From: Cymbidium sinense
Lineage: Eukaryota > Streptophyta > Magnoliopsida > Asparagales > Orchidaceae
NCBI GenBank assembly: GCA_021442155.1
Contig: CM038216.1
Span: 83,672,945 to 83,736,944, forward strand
DNA length: 64,000 bases
Reading direction: 5' to 3'
Part shown: piece after piece, positions 26,904-37,228 of the stretch
Numbering within the stretch: the stretch's first letter is position 1
Layout: each line of letters starts with the position of its first letter
Translations under genes and position numbers: made by a program
Notes under the pieces: model-generated
The model's database searches: none
The model's input: the letters and a program-made list of their open reading frames with translations, nothing else
Told to the model about the DNA's origin: nothing

Positions 26904-28509
26904 CTAAACTAATAATGAACTAAATAATAAATAAACTAAACCTAATAATAATAAACAAACCTAATAAACTAACTAATAATAATAAAATAGTAAAACTAAC
27001 AAAACTAACAAATTAATAACTAATAATAATAAAAAATAAACTAAATGAAAAACTAATAATCACTAAAAAACACTAAATAATAATAAAACCTAAAAACATA
27101 AAATCTAACTAAACTAAACTAAACACTAAACTGGCTAAACTAATGAATACTAATAGACTAAATAAAAAATTTATAATAAATTAATAATAATTAACTAATA
27201 ATAATAAACTAGTAAGAACTAAACTAACTAAATAAAAATCTAATAACTAAATTAATAATAATAAACTAAATAATAATAAAACTAATAATAATAATAATAA
27301 TAATACAACTAAATAAACACTAAACCCTAAACCTAAATTAATAAAACTAATAATAATAACTAACTAAACTAAATAACTAACTAATAATAAAACTAATAAT
27401 AATTAACTAATAACTAATAAAACTGAATAACTAATACTAAAACTAAAACTAACTAATAACTAACTAATAAAACTAATAAACTAATAAATAATAAAAAACC
27501 TAATAATAACTACAGACTATAACTAATAATAATAAAATAAAACTAATAATAAATAACTAAAATAACTAATAAACTAATAAACTAATAAACAAACTAACTA
27601 ATAAAACTAAACTAATTAATAAATAAATGTAAACCCTAATAAATAATAAACACTAAAACTAAACCAATAAACTAGTAATAATAACTAATTATATAAATTA
27701 AATAATAAAAATAATAAACTAATAACACTTGCTAAAGACTTAATAATAACTAATAATAACTAAATAAAATAACAAAAAATAAATAAAACTAACTAGATAA
27801 TTAAACTAAATAACTAAAATAAACTAATAAAATAATAATAATAATATTAATAAAACTAACTCTCGATATCTAAACTAAAAATAATAATAATAATTATAAT
27901 TATAATAATAACTAAACTAAACTAATAAACTAATAATAACTAATAATAAACTAATAATAAATAAACTAAATAACTAAACCCTAACTAATAAAATGGATAA
28001 ACTAAATAATAATAATAAAACTAATAATTATAAAATTAAAGAAAACTAAACTAAAATAATTAATAATAATAACTAACTAAAACTAAACTAAAAAAAACTA
28101 ATAATAATACTAATAAACCAAACCCATAACTAAACTAATAACTAATAAACTAATAAACTAATAAATAAAGTAATCAAACTAAATTAATAAAACTAAACCA
28201 CTAACTAAAACTAACTAAAACCTAAATAATAATAAAACCATAAACTAATAATAATAACTAACTAATGATAACTAAAAAAATAAACTAAAATAAACAAAAT
28301 ATAAACAAACTAACTAATAAAAGTAACTAAATGAGTAATAAACAAAACCTAAACCCCCCTCCCCCTAAACTAACTAAAATAATAACTAAAACTAAAGTAA
28401 TAAAATAAAACTAACTAAACTAAACATACAATTAATAATAAACTAATAATAACCTAAAACTAATAAACACTAAACCAAAAACCTAAACCCTAAAACTAAA
28501 CTAAACCCT
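26221..28509 (+). repeat. ACTAATAA / (AAT)n array, copy B and extension
   Basis: Same repeat type as 24,190-25,440, with (AAT)n runs near 26,862-26,902 and 27,283-27,303. The first 1.2 kb is the paralogue of copy A. The remainder (27,450-28,509) continues in ACTAATAA/AACTAAA variants and ends in ordinary AAACCCTA at the LINE junction. A C-run (CCCCCCTCCCCCTAAAC) is at about 28,353-28,370. No gene seen. Confidence 0.85.
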
Positions 28510-28673
28510 ATTATTGGGTAATTTTGGGATCCCTCGCATTCTTGGTGAGTTTTTGAGTACTTTCTCTCTTGGATTCCCTATAGATTGTTTGCTTTGGGCT
28601 GATATCAACTTGTTCTTGTCATGGCATCGTGACTCATGCGTAGGCTTCTTTAAATCCATGGGGTAAATCCCAT

Positions 28674-29415
28674 GTGCTGTTGGATCATGCTAGGGCATCA
28701 GATTTTTTGGGTAATCCTACCTCTAAATTACCTACTATTACTAAATCTTTCAAAGGGGCTTTAGCTGGTAAGAATTCCTCCACTAAGACTCCTTTGAATT
28801 TGCTTCATATGACTTTTAAAGGTACCCCGACAATTATGATTTCTTCTGAGGATATTAAAAGATTAACTAAGTCTTTTGCTTTTTCTTTGATTGGAAAGTT
28901 TTCATTTAAACGACCAAGGATGGAAGATATTCATTCTTCTTTTAAAAGCTTAAATTTATATGGTTCCTTTTCTATTGGGCTAATTGATGTAAGGCATGTT
29001 CTGATTAAGTGTTCTAATGACCTTAATTATGGAAGAATTTTTTCTAGGCATTCTGTTTTTAATTTTCAAATGTGTATTCTGAAGTGGACCCCCCTATGTT
29101 TGATGTAATGAAGAGTCTCCTATTGTTCCCATTTGGAGTTCTTTACCTAACTTATGGATTCATCTATTTAATCATCATATTCTTTATGTTATTGGGTCAA
29201 TTTTTGGTTGGCCTTTGCAAGTTGATCAAGCTAGAATTCTTGTAGAAATTCTTGTAGAGGTTGATATTACTAAAAAATATCTGAAAGAAGTTTGGATTGG
29301 TTTGAAGAAATGCGGTTATTTTGAGAAAGTTGTATTTGAGAACTTTTTCATTATTTGTAATCATTGTAAGATTCATGGGCATGAAAGAATGCTTTATTGC
29401 TCATCCCTCTCTTAG
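28674..29415 (+). pseudogene. LINE ORF1, DUF4283 domain and zinc knuckle, frameshifted
   Basis: The first part (28,674-29,108) reads FKGTPTIMISSEDI, then SFAFSLIGKFSFKRPRMEDI, then GSFSIGLIDVRHVLIKC, the pattern of the DUF4283 domain of plant L1 ORF1 proteins that bind nucleic acid. A frameshift between about 29,080 and 29,116 moves the match to another frame. There SPIVPIWSSLPNLWIHLF and DITKKYLKEVWIGL continue the domain, followed by the zinc knuckle CNHCKIHGHERMLYC. Its spacing is CX2CX4HX5C, one residue longer than the usual CX2CX4HX4C. In an active element the protein would coat LINE RNA in the retrotransposition particle. The frameshift and the altered knuckle argue that this copy is dead. 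Confidence 0.8.
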
Positions 29416-30511
29416 GAAGAAAATCACCAGTAAGAATTCAATTGTTGAAAAAATTGATGATTCTCTCAAGTTGGATAAAGGAAAAATATGCTTTTTAAAA
29501 TTTTGATGTTTTGCAAAGCTAGATTTCTTAATCTTCTAAAAACGTTTTACCTATTAATGATTTTTCTAATGCAAAAATTAATTTTGATGTTTCTGTAAAA
29601 GTTTTAACTAATAATCATGCTCTGAGTGTTTCTTTTAATGATTCTATTAAAGGGATTACTTTAGAGGGCTGGTTAATGATTCTAATGGTTTGGATGTTGT
29701 GAATAAGTCCATTCATGTTGATGGTTGAATATTATTGATGCTAACACCATTTCTTCTAATCTATTAGATGTTGTTTCTTTTTTCCTATGACTACTTTAGA
29801 TCATGGGGAAGAGATTATTCCTTTGCCTTTTTTGATTGAGAATGGTGGTGAAAAAAATTTTCTTATTTCTGATATTTTAACTTCTCGTCTTGACAAACTT
29901 GTTAATATTGGTGATCCTTCTTTTAAAAATTAAGATTTAGATACCTGTGATAATTCTCTCATTGTGAATAGTTATATTTCAATTGAAAATGATGGTTTTT
30001 CTATGGCTAGTAATTATGTTCAGAATTTTGGTAATATATTATGTGTTTCTAAGGGATTTGAATCTTATTTTAATCCCTTACATGAAGATTGTACTGAAAA
30101 TCTAGATTCTGCTTCACTTGCTTCTTTTATGAATGAAGACATGGAGGATACTCTTCAAATTTGGTTGGAAAGTGAAAATATTGATAATTGTCTTCTTAAT
30201 AAAGCTATTTACGCTCCTTTCACTTACGATTCTAAAATGCATACTATTTTTTAATTTTCCTTTGTCTAATGTTGGATGATTACGAATGCTCATCTTTGGA
30301 ATTGATAGCTTCTTTTGATCCCCATGCCTTTTATAACAATACTGATTCATTTTTAGATGGAGATTTTTTGGAGAAAGGGCATGGTTATAAACCTGTTTAC
30401 AAGAAGAAAAAAGAAAAAAAGTGTTCAGATTTATGCCCCTCCTTACTTGATGAGGGTTACTCATTCCAAAGCTTCTTGGAAATAATCTCTCCTATCTTTG
30501 GGAGGTTTTAG
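29416..30511 (+). pseudogene. LINE ORF1 C-terminal region, broken
   Basis: Three frames carry acidic, Asn/Ser-rich sequence with no recognisable domain. The longest (29,964-30,254) encodes 96 residues ending shortly before another frame (30,269-30,511). That frame ends in a lysine-rich stretch (KPVYKKKKEKK, near 30,390-30,422), which could act as a nuclear-localisation or RNA-binding tail. By position this is the linker and C-terminus expected after the zinc knuckle of plant L1 ORF1. Stop codons between the parts show decay. The assignment rests on context, not on motifs. Confidence 0.5.
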
Positions 30512-31672
30512 CATTTGGCTGGTTTTTTCTCTATTGGTTGAGCTTTTGCTGTGTGTTTTCTGGCTAGCTGGAGTATTGGCTTCTTGCCTACTTTTCTATC
30601 TTCTTATTTGCTGGGTTTTTTTTTCTGGTGCCCTTTGGCTGGTTGGTTTTGTGCTGATGGCTTTGTTCATATTGGCTTGCCTTTCTTTGGTTGGTGCTTC
30701 TGCTCTCATTGTTGGTGGTAGGTTGGGTTTTTTGTCCTTGGTGTGTGGTTTGTCAATTGGTTGGCTATTTCTCTAGCTATTTATTTTAGCTTTTAGTGGC
30801 CTTCTTCTTTTTTTTGTTGGTTGGTTTGGTTCTCTTGCTCCTTTTCATTGGTGCTCTATTGTGTGGCTGCTTTGTTGGTTGTTTCCTTTCCTTTGGTTGA
30901 TGCCTTGGTGGCTTTGGATTAGTGTTGTTGTGGGCTCTATTGGCTTGGTGCCTTGGTGTCTTTGGATTGGTGTTGTTGTGGGCTCTATTGTCTTTATCTT
31001 TGAGGCTCTTTTCTTTTTTTGGGTTGTGAGCTTCTTTTCTCCATCTTTTTTAAGAGGTGTTCATATTTTGTTTTGTTAGAATTTCCTTAAGTTAATTTTA
31101 TATGTTGCTCTCCTCTCTCTTTATGTTTCCTTAGCATCACTTTTCTTTGGCTGGGTGGCTATTATGATAGGTTTGTATTTTTCTTTGGTTGGGATGGCTA
31201 TGATGATATGATAGATTTTTTCCTTGATATTTTTGTGGTTGGTGACTTTTTCGATTTGTAACCCGTCTTTGAAGCTGGATACACTTAGGATTTGATGCCC
31301 CTCATTACTGAGATTATCCTTCTTTCTTCATATCTAAGCCTGAGTTTTTTTCTCTTTATGTTTTTTGATCTCCTTCTGACTGAGATTTCTTGTAAGTTGA
31401 AGGTTCTATTTTTCAGTTGGTCTCTTCTTCTTCTTGGAGGTTCTTTTGGAGATCCGTGGATTCTTCCCCTTTGCTGCCTTTTGCTTGGCTTTTTTAGTTT
31501 TGTCTTTATTTTTTTCTTTATTGTTCTTTGATGTATTAATTTAGGGACTAAACTCTTTATTCTCCTATAGCTCATTTGAGCGGTTTTTTCTTTTTTTTTT
31601 TGAGTTTTGTCTCTCATATGGTCTTCTTGTACATATTTTTCAGAGCAATAAATTCTATTTAGTTTAAAAAAA
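30512..31672 (+). other. T/G-rich 3' region of the LINE with poly(A) signal
   Basis: A low-complexity stretch (TTGGTTGG, TTGGCTGG and TTTTCTTT variants) where ORF2 of an autonomous LINE would begin. A 48-bp unit is tandemly duplicated at 30,901-30,948 and 30,949-30,996. The long hydrophobic frames here (30,498-30,776; 30,861-31,079; 31,292-31,531) reflect the T/G bias, and I do not regard them as genes. AATAAA occurs at about 31,647 and the element ends in an A-run. Confidence 0.6.
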
Positions 31673-32691
31673 CCCAAAGCACTAAACCCCCTAAACCCAA
31701 ACTCCACAACCTAAACACTAAACCCTAAACCCTAAACATAAACCCTAAACCCTAAACCCTAAACCCTAAACCCTAAAACTAAACCATAAACCATAAACCC
31801 TAAACCTAAACTAAACTAAAACCTAAAATAAAATAAAAAAAAACCTAAACCTAGATAAAATAAAATATAAAATAAAATAAAAACCTAACCTAAACCTAAA
31901 AAATAAATAAATAAAAAATAAACTAAAATAAAATAAAGTAAAAAACTAAGCTAAAATATAAAATAAACTTAAGATTAAAACCTAAAGAAAATAAAACAAA
32001 ATGTAAAATAAAAATAAAATAAACCTAAAATAAAATAAAATAAAACTAAATAAAACTTACCTAAAAATAAACCTAAAAAAAATAAAAAAAATAAAACATA
32101 AACCTAAACTAAAAAAACTAAAAAAAATAAAAAATAAAATAAAATAAACCTAAACCTAGATTAAAATAAACTAAATAAATAAAACCTAAACATAAACCTA
32201 AAAAACTAAACTAAATAAAATAAAATAAATTAAAATAAACCTAAGCGTAAACTAAAAATAAAACCAAAATAAATCAAAAATAAAACAAAACCTAAAACTA
32301 AAAAAAAATAAAATAAAACCTAAACCTAAACCTAAAAATAAAAAATAAAACCTAAATCTAAAAAATAAAATAAGAATAAAGCTCAACTAAAAAATAAACC
32401 TAAACCTAAAAAATACACTAAAATAAAAAACTTGCACTAAAATAAATAAACCTAAAATAAATAAACTAAACTCAATATAAAGAAAAAATAAACCTAAATA
32501 AAAGTTAAAAATAAAATAAACTAAATAAACCTAAACCTGGTTTACTTTTTTTTAAAACCCTAAACCCTAAATCCTAAACTCTCAACTCTAAAGCCTAAAC
32601 CCTAAAATTAACCCAAAACCTATACCTACAACACTAAACCTAAATTCTAGACCTTAAAGCCTAAAACCCTAAACCCTAAACCCTAAACCCT
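31673..32691 (+). repeat. Degenerate telomeric macrosatellite between LINE and P0 copy 1
   Basis: A CCCTAAA island (31,675-31,810), an AATAAA block (31,820-32,530) containing AAATGTAAAATAAAAATAAA near 31,999, a reduced punctuation motif at about 32,538 (TGGTTTACTTTTTTTTAAAA), and another CCCTAAA island up to the P0 junction. Confidence 0.88.
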
Positions 32692-33565
32692 ATTTGAGCT
32701 GATTTTTATGAAAGGTGATCTTAAAGAAGTTAGCGAAGAGGTTGTGAAATATGAAGTTAGTGCTCTACCGTGTTGATCTTATTGCACCTATTGATGTTAG
32801 GTTCTTCTAGGCAACATCTATATCCTTCACAGGTTTCTTTCTTCAAGGTTCTAAATATCCCAACTAAGATTAGAAAGGGTACTATTGAAATTATCATAGT
32901 GGTTGAGCTGATTAAAAAAGGCGATAAAGTGGGATCTTGAGTGGCTTCTTTACTCATTAAGTTGGGGATTAGTCCATTCTCTTATGGCCTTGTCATCCAG
33001 TCTATTTATGATGATGGTTCGCTATTCAGTCCTAAGGTGCTTGACCTCACTGAAGATGATCTCATCGAGAAGTTTTTGATAGGGCTTTTACTGATCACTT
33101 CTCTCTCACTGGCCCTCTCTTATCCCACCCTTGCTGCAGTGCCCCACATGTTCATCAATGCTTACAAGAATGTCTTCATCATTATGATTTCCACTGATTA
33201 CACATTCCAGCAGGCTGAGAAGGTCAAAGAGTATTTGAAGGATCCTACTAAATTTGTTGTGACTGCTGCGCCTGATGCTTCTACTGTTCCTGCTATTACT
33301 CTGGCTGCTATAGTGGAAGAGAAGAAGGATGAGCGTACTGAGGAATCTGATGATATGGGCTTCAGCTTGATCGATTAAGCTTTGTTGGCCTTCTATAAAA
33401 TAAAATTTTATGGTCTCTGGGAGTTAAATCATTTTGTGAAATACTATTTTTGTGAATTTTTGAATTGCATTTTATTTTATCTTATTTTATTAGTTGTTAG
33501 AGGATAATGTCTTGCTTGATTAGGTAATTTCTTGTTTGTTATAAAATCATTTGAGTTAAAAAAAA
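32692..33565 (+). pseudogene. 60S acidic ribosomal protein P0 retrocopy 1, 5'-truncated
   Basis: P0 is the base of the ribosomal stalk: it binds 28S rRNA and anchors P1/P2 dimers. This processed copy begins about one third into the protein. It reads [15 protein letters not shown], with a frameshift and a TGA at about 32,938, then an open stretch to the stop at 33,376-33,378. That stretch contains [46 protein letters not shown] and the stalk C-terminus [13 protein letters not shown] 3' untranslated region and an A-run (33,558-33,565) follow, joined to TTTAAACCCAAAACCC. It has no intron at any point I can see. The 5' end is the same as in P0 copy 2, so the two are duplicates of one insertion. 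It is probably not functional. Confidence 0.9.
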
Positions 33566-33677
33566 TTTAAACCCAAAACCCTAACCCTAAGCCCAAAACC
33601 CTAAACCTAAACATAAAGTAATTAAATAAATTAAAAGATAAACCTAAATCCAAAAACATAATAAACCTAAACCCTAA
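33566..33677 (+). repeat. Telomeric spacer with GRP leader
   Basis: About 110 bp of CCCTAAA-type repeat ending in the leader (AAGTAATTAAATAAATT at 33,616-33,632) that precedes GRP copies. The equivalent spacer follows P0 copy 2. Confidence 0.85.
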
Positions 33678-34228
33678 GAATGGGCAGAACCTTAATGGAA
33701 AAAACATCACCGTCAACTAGGCTTAGTCTAGATCTAGTGGTGGAGGCAAAGGTGAAGGTGGCAGTTATCGTAGTGGTGGTGGGGGATCTGGAGGTGCAGG
33801 TGGATATAGAGGTGGTGTTCAGAGCACTGGTGGTTATGGAGGCGGGAGGAGGGATGGAGGTTACAATTGTGGTGGTGGATATGGAGGTGGTGGTCGGAGT
33901 AGTGGTGGTTATGAATGCAAAAGGAGCGATGGAGGATACAACCGTGGTGGTGGTCAAGGGAGAGATCAAGGATATGATGGTGGATCTTGCTACTCAGGAG
34001 GCTTAGGTGGTTCTAATGGGAACTGGAGAAATTGAAGAACGGTCGATCTGATCTACTGCTTATGCAACTGTCTTTACAGAAGAGAGAGTTCTAGTTATCT
34101 AAGGTTTTTACTTTCTTTATGTTTGCCTAGATCTATGTGTCGTGTCTTAGAGAACTTGGTGTGTTACTTGTTTGATGAAATCAAAAAGAAGAAATGTTGA
34201 ATCTGAATCTGTTCTCTGTTAAAAAAAC
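33678..34228 (+). pseudogene. GRP retrocopy fragment 7 (best-preserved glycine-rich domain)
   Basis: The correct frame starts NGQNLNGKNITVN. Two stops follow (TAG for the usual glutamine, then TAG for the next Gln of AQS), then a long uninterrupted glycine-rich domain to the natural stop after NGNWRN at 34,033-34,035. The domain carries an internal tandem duplication: the unit GGYGGGRRDGGYN is followed by a second version, GGYECKRSDGGYN, each after GGG-rich sequence. It is therefore longer than the other copies. The open frame at 33,680-34,006 is the +1 valine-rich reading. The 3' untranslated region and A-run (34,220-34,226) are intact and followed by telomeric repeat. Confidence 0.88.
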
Positions 34229-35529
34229 AAAAAACACTAAACCCTAAAGTAAAACATAAATCTTAAACATAGACCATAAACCATAAACCCTAAAAATAAA
34301 AAAAATAAAAAAAAACCTAAACCTAAATGCTAAACCCTAAAACTAACCCTAAACCCTAAGCTTACAACCATAAACCATAAACCTTAAACCTTAAAATCCT
34401 AAACCCCAAACCCTAAACCCTAATCGAAACCCTAACCTTGAAGCCTAAAGCTAAAGCCCTAACCCTAACCCCCCTAAATCTTAAACCCTAAACCCAAAAT
34501 TAAACCTAAACCTAAACCCTAAACCTAAAATCTACATAAACCTAAACTAAATAAAATCTAAAAATAAAATAAAAAAACCTAAAACTAAATAAAAAAATAA
34601 AATAAAATAAATAAAATAAAAAACTAAACTAAAACCTAAACCTAAACCAAAATAAAATAAAATAAAAAATAAAATAAACTAAAATAAAATAAATAAAACC
34701 TAAACAAACTAAAATAAAATAAACCTAAGAATAAAACTTAAATAAAATAAAAAAATAAAATAAAAGTAAAAAACCTAAAATAAATACTAAATAAAACTTA
34801 AATGTAAAAAATAAACCTAAAGTATATAAAAAAATAAAACCTACACCCTAAACTAAAAAAACCTAAAATAAAAAATAAAATAAACAAAATAAAAAAAACC
34901 TCAACCTAAACTAAAATAAACTAAACTAAAAAAAATAAAACCTAAACCTAAACTAAAATTAAACTAAACCTAAACTTAAACCCAAACTAAATAAAAAAAA
35001 CTAAAAATAAACCTAAACCTACACTAAAAAAATAATACCTAAAAATAAACCTAAATTGAAAACCTAAAAGCTAAACCTAAAAAATAAAATAAAAACCTAA
35101 ACCTAAAAATAAAAATAAAAATAAAAACATAAACCTAAAAAATAAAATAAAAATAAGACTCAACTTAAAAATAAACCTAAACCCTAACCTAAACCTAAAA
35201 AAATAAACTTAAATAAAAACCCAAAACTAAAAATAAATAAAATAAACAAAATAAAAATAAAAAATAAACCTAAATAAAAATATAAAATAATATAAACTAA
35301 ATAAATAAAAAATATACTAAATAAACTAAATGAACCTAAACCTACTAGTTTACTTAATTTTAAAAAAAATGTAAGCCCTAAATCCTAAACCCTAAACCCT
35401 AAACTGTAAACCCTAAACATACAACACTAAACTTACTACCATAAACCCTAAACCAAACTCTAAAAAAACCCTAAACCCTAAACCCTAAATCCTAAAACCC
35501 TAAACCCTAAACCCTAAACCCTAAACCTC
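34229..35529 (+). repeat. Degenerate telomeric macrosatellite between GRP 7 and P0 copy 2
   Basis: CCCTAAA islands at 34,240-34,520 and 35,370-35,525. The AATAAA block between them includes AAAATAAGACTCAACTTAAA near 35,148 and the punctuation motif at about 35,340 (CTACTAGTTTACTTAATTT plus an A-run). Confidence 0.88.
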
Positions 35530-36384
35530 AGTTGAGCTGATTTTTATGAAAGGTGATCTTAAAGAAGTCAGCGAAGAGGTTGCAAAATACAAAGTTGGTG
35601 CTCCTGCCCATTTTGGTCTTCTTGCACATATTGATGTTGTGGTTCCTCTAGGCAACACTGGTGTAGATCCTTCACAGACTTCTTTCTTCTTGGTTCTCAA
35701 CAACCCAACTAAGATTAACAAGGGTACTATTGAAATTATCACCCAGTTGAGCTGATTAAAATAGGCAATAAGGTGGGATCCTCAGAGGATGCTCTCCTCA
35801 GTAGGGATTAGGCCATTCTCTTATGGCCTTGTCTTCCAGTCTGTGTATGATGATGGTTCAGTGTTTAGTCCTTACGTGCTTGACCTCACTGAAGATGATC
35901 TCATCGAGAAGTTTTTTGCAGGGCTTTCAATGATCACTTCTCACTCACTAGCCCTCTCTTATCCCACATTTATTGTAGTGCCCCATATGTTCATCAACGC
36001 TTACATGAATGTCCCCACCATCATGATTGCCACTGATTACACTTACAGAGGCGAGAAGGTTAAGAGTATTTGAAGGATCCTAGTAAATTTGATGTGGCTA
36101 TTGTTTGATGCATTACTCCTTCTCTGCTATAGTGGAAGAAAAGAAGGAAGAGCCTGTTGAGGAATCTGATGATGATATGGGTTTTAGATTGTTCGACTAA
36201 GCATTTTTGGCCTTTTATAACATAAAATTTTATTGTCTCCCGGTTAAATCATTTTTTGAAATACTATTTTTATGAATTTTTGAGTTGCAATTTATTTTAT
36301 CTAATTTATTAGTTGTTAAAAAGATAATGTCTTATTTGAATTGGTAATTTCTTATTTGTTATGGAATCATTTTAGTTAAAAAAA
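35530..36384 (+). pseudogene. 60S acidic ribosomal protein P0 retrocopy 2, 5'-truncated
   Basis: It has the same 5' truncation as copy 1 (GTTGAGCTGATTTTTATGAA). The first open part reads [20 protein letters not shown] and [10 protein letters not shown], then a one-base loss near 35,744 gives a premature stop. The frame is restored by a second deletion near 35,785. The next part (from 35,789) reads [29 protein letters not shown] and VPHMFINAY. Further breaks lie near 36,060-36,110. The C-terminus EESDDDMGFRLFD and stop (36,198-36,200) keep the stalk signature, here closer to the family than copy 1. The 3' untranslated region ends in an A-run at 36,378-36,384 that continues into CCCTAAAC. Confidence 0.9.
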
Positions 36385-36492
36385 CCCTAAACTCTAAACC
36401 CTAAACCCTAAACCCTAAACCTTAAACCTAAACCTAAACCTAAAGTAACTAATTAAATTAAAAACTAAACTAAACTAAAACGAAAACCCTCG
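36385..36492 (+). repeat. Telomeric spacer with GRP leader
   Basis: CCCTAAA-type repeat and the leader AAAGTAACTAATTAAATTAA (36,441-36,460), the same arrangement as between P0 copy 1 and GRP copy 7. Confidence 0.85.
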
Positions 36493-36957
36493 AGAATGAG
36501 CGGAGAACCTTCAGTAGGAACATCACCATCAACCAGTTGATCTAGATCTTGGTGATGGAGGTGAAGGAGTAGACAACGGTTGCTAGTGGTGGTGGCGATC
36601 TAAAGGTGGTGGATATGGAGGTGTTGGTGAAGCTGGTGGTTATGGAGATGAGAGGAGTAATGAAGGTTACGACCATGGTGGCGAAGGTAGAGATGGGGAT
36701 ATGATGGTGGATCCGCTACTTATGATTCCGGTGGTTATGATGGAATTGTAAAATTGAAGAACAACCGATCTAATCTGCTTATGAATCGTGTTTTTACAAT
36801 AGAGATGGTCTAGCTATCTAGGATTTTTATTTACTCTATGCATGCTCATTTTTTATCTATGTCATCACTTATGTCTTAGAAAACTTGGTGTGTTACTTGG
36901 TTGATAAAATGAAAAAGAAGAAATGTTGAATATGAATTTATTCTCTATTAAAAAAAC
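36493..36957 (+). pseudogene. GRP retrocopy fragment 8
   Basis: The 5' part is damaged (GAATGAGCGGAGAACC), but NITINQ is readable with the glutamine intact (CAG). The glycine-rich part has several indels. The 3' untranslated region is conserved and the A-run (36,950-36,956) leads to telomeric repeat. Together with P0 copy 2 it forms a P0-GRP pair that duplicates the P0 copy 1-GRP 7 pair. Confidence 0.84.
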
Positions 36958-37228
36958 CAAAAACCAAAAACCCTAAACCTAAATCCTAAACCTAAACCCT
37001 AAACCCTAAAGCCCCAAACTCCAAACCAAAAACCAAAAACCTTAAACCATAAACACTAAACCCTAAACCCTAAACCCTAAATCCCAAAACCTTAAACTCT
37101 AACCCTAAACCCTAAACCCTAAACCTTATACTCGAAACCTTAAACCTAAACCTAATGTGACTAAATAACTTATAAAATAAACCTAAACCATAAAACCTAA
37201 TAAATCTAAACCTAAATGAAAGCCCTAA
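36958..37228 (+). repeat. Telomeric repeat between GRP 8 and GRP 9
   Basis: About 270 bp of CCCTAAA/CCCAAAA variants, ending in a leader variant (TGTGACTAAATAACTTATAA at 37,157-37,176). No AATAAA block is present, so this unit is shorter than the others. Confidence 0.85.

Larger units (their letters stand above)
28510..31672 (+). mobile_element. L1-type plant LINE, ORF1 only, poly(A)-ended
   Basis: The non-telomeric insert begins after AAACCCTATTATTGGG and ends in AATAAATTCTATTTAGTT plus an A-run at 31,665-31,672, directly followed by CCCAAAGCACTAAACCCC. It contains a plant L1 ORF1 (DUF4283 domain plus zinc knuckle) broken by a frameshift. Next comes an Asp/Asn-rich and Lys-rich ORF1 tail and a T/G-rich 3' region. 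No endonuclease or reverse transcriptase motif (for example a YADD box) was found on either strand, and the length (about 3.2 kb) is well below that of an autonomous plant LINE. It is a non-autonomous or internally deleted element. Its sense strand has the same relation to CCCTAAA as the GRP and P0 retrocopies. Confidence 0.82.

Noticed and set aside
30498..31079. Hydrophobic, membrane-like open frames
   Set aside because: They result from T/G-rich composition in the LINE 3' region. There is no family match, and the frames overlap a direct duplication.
32692..33378. A functional P0 gene
   Set aside because: It lacks the first third of the protein, contains a frameshift and a stop near 32,938, has no intron, and sits in satellite DNA.
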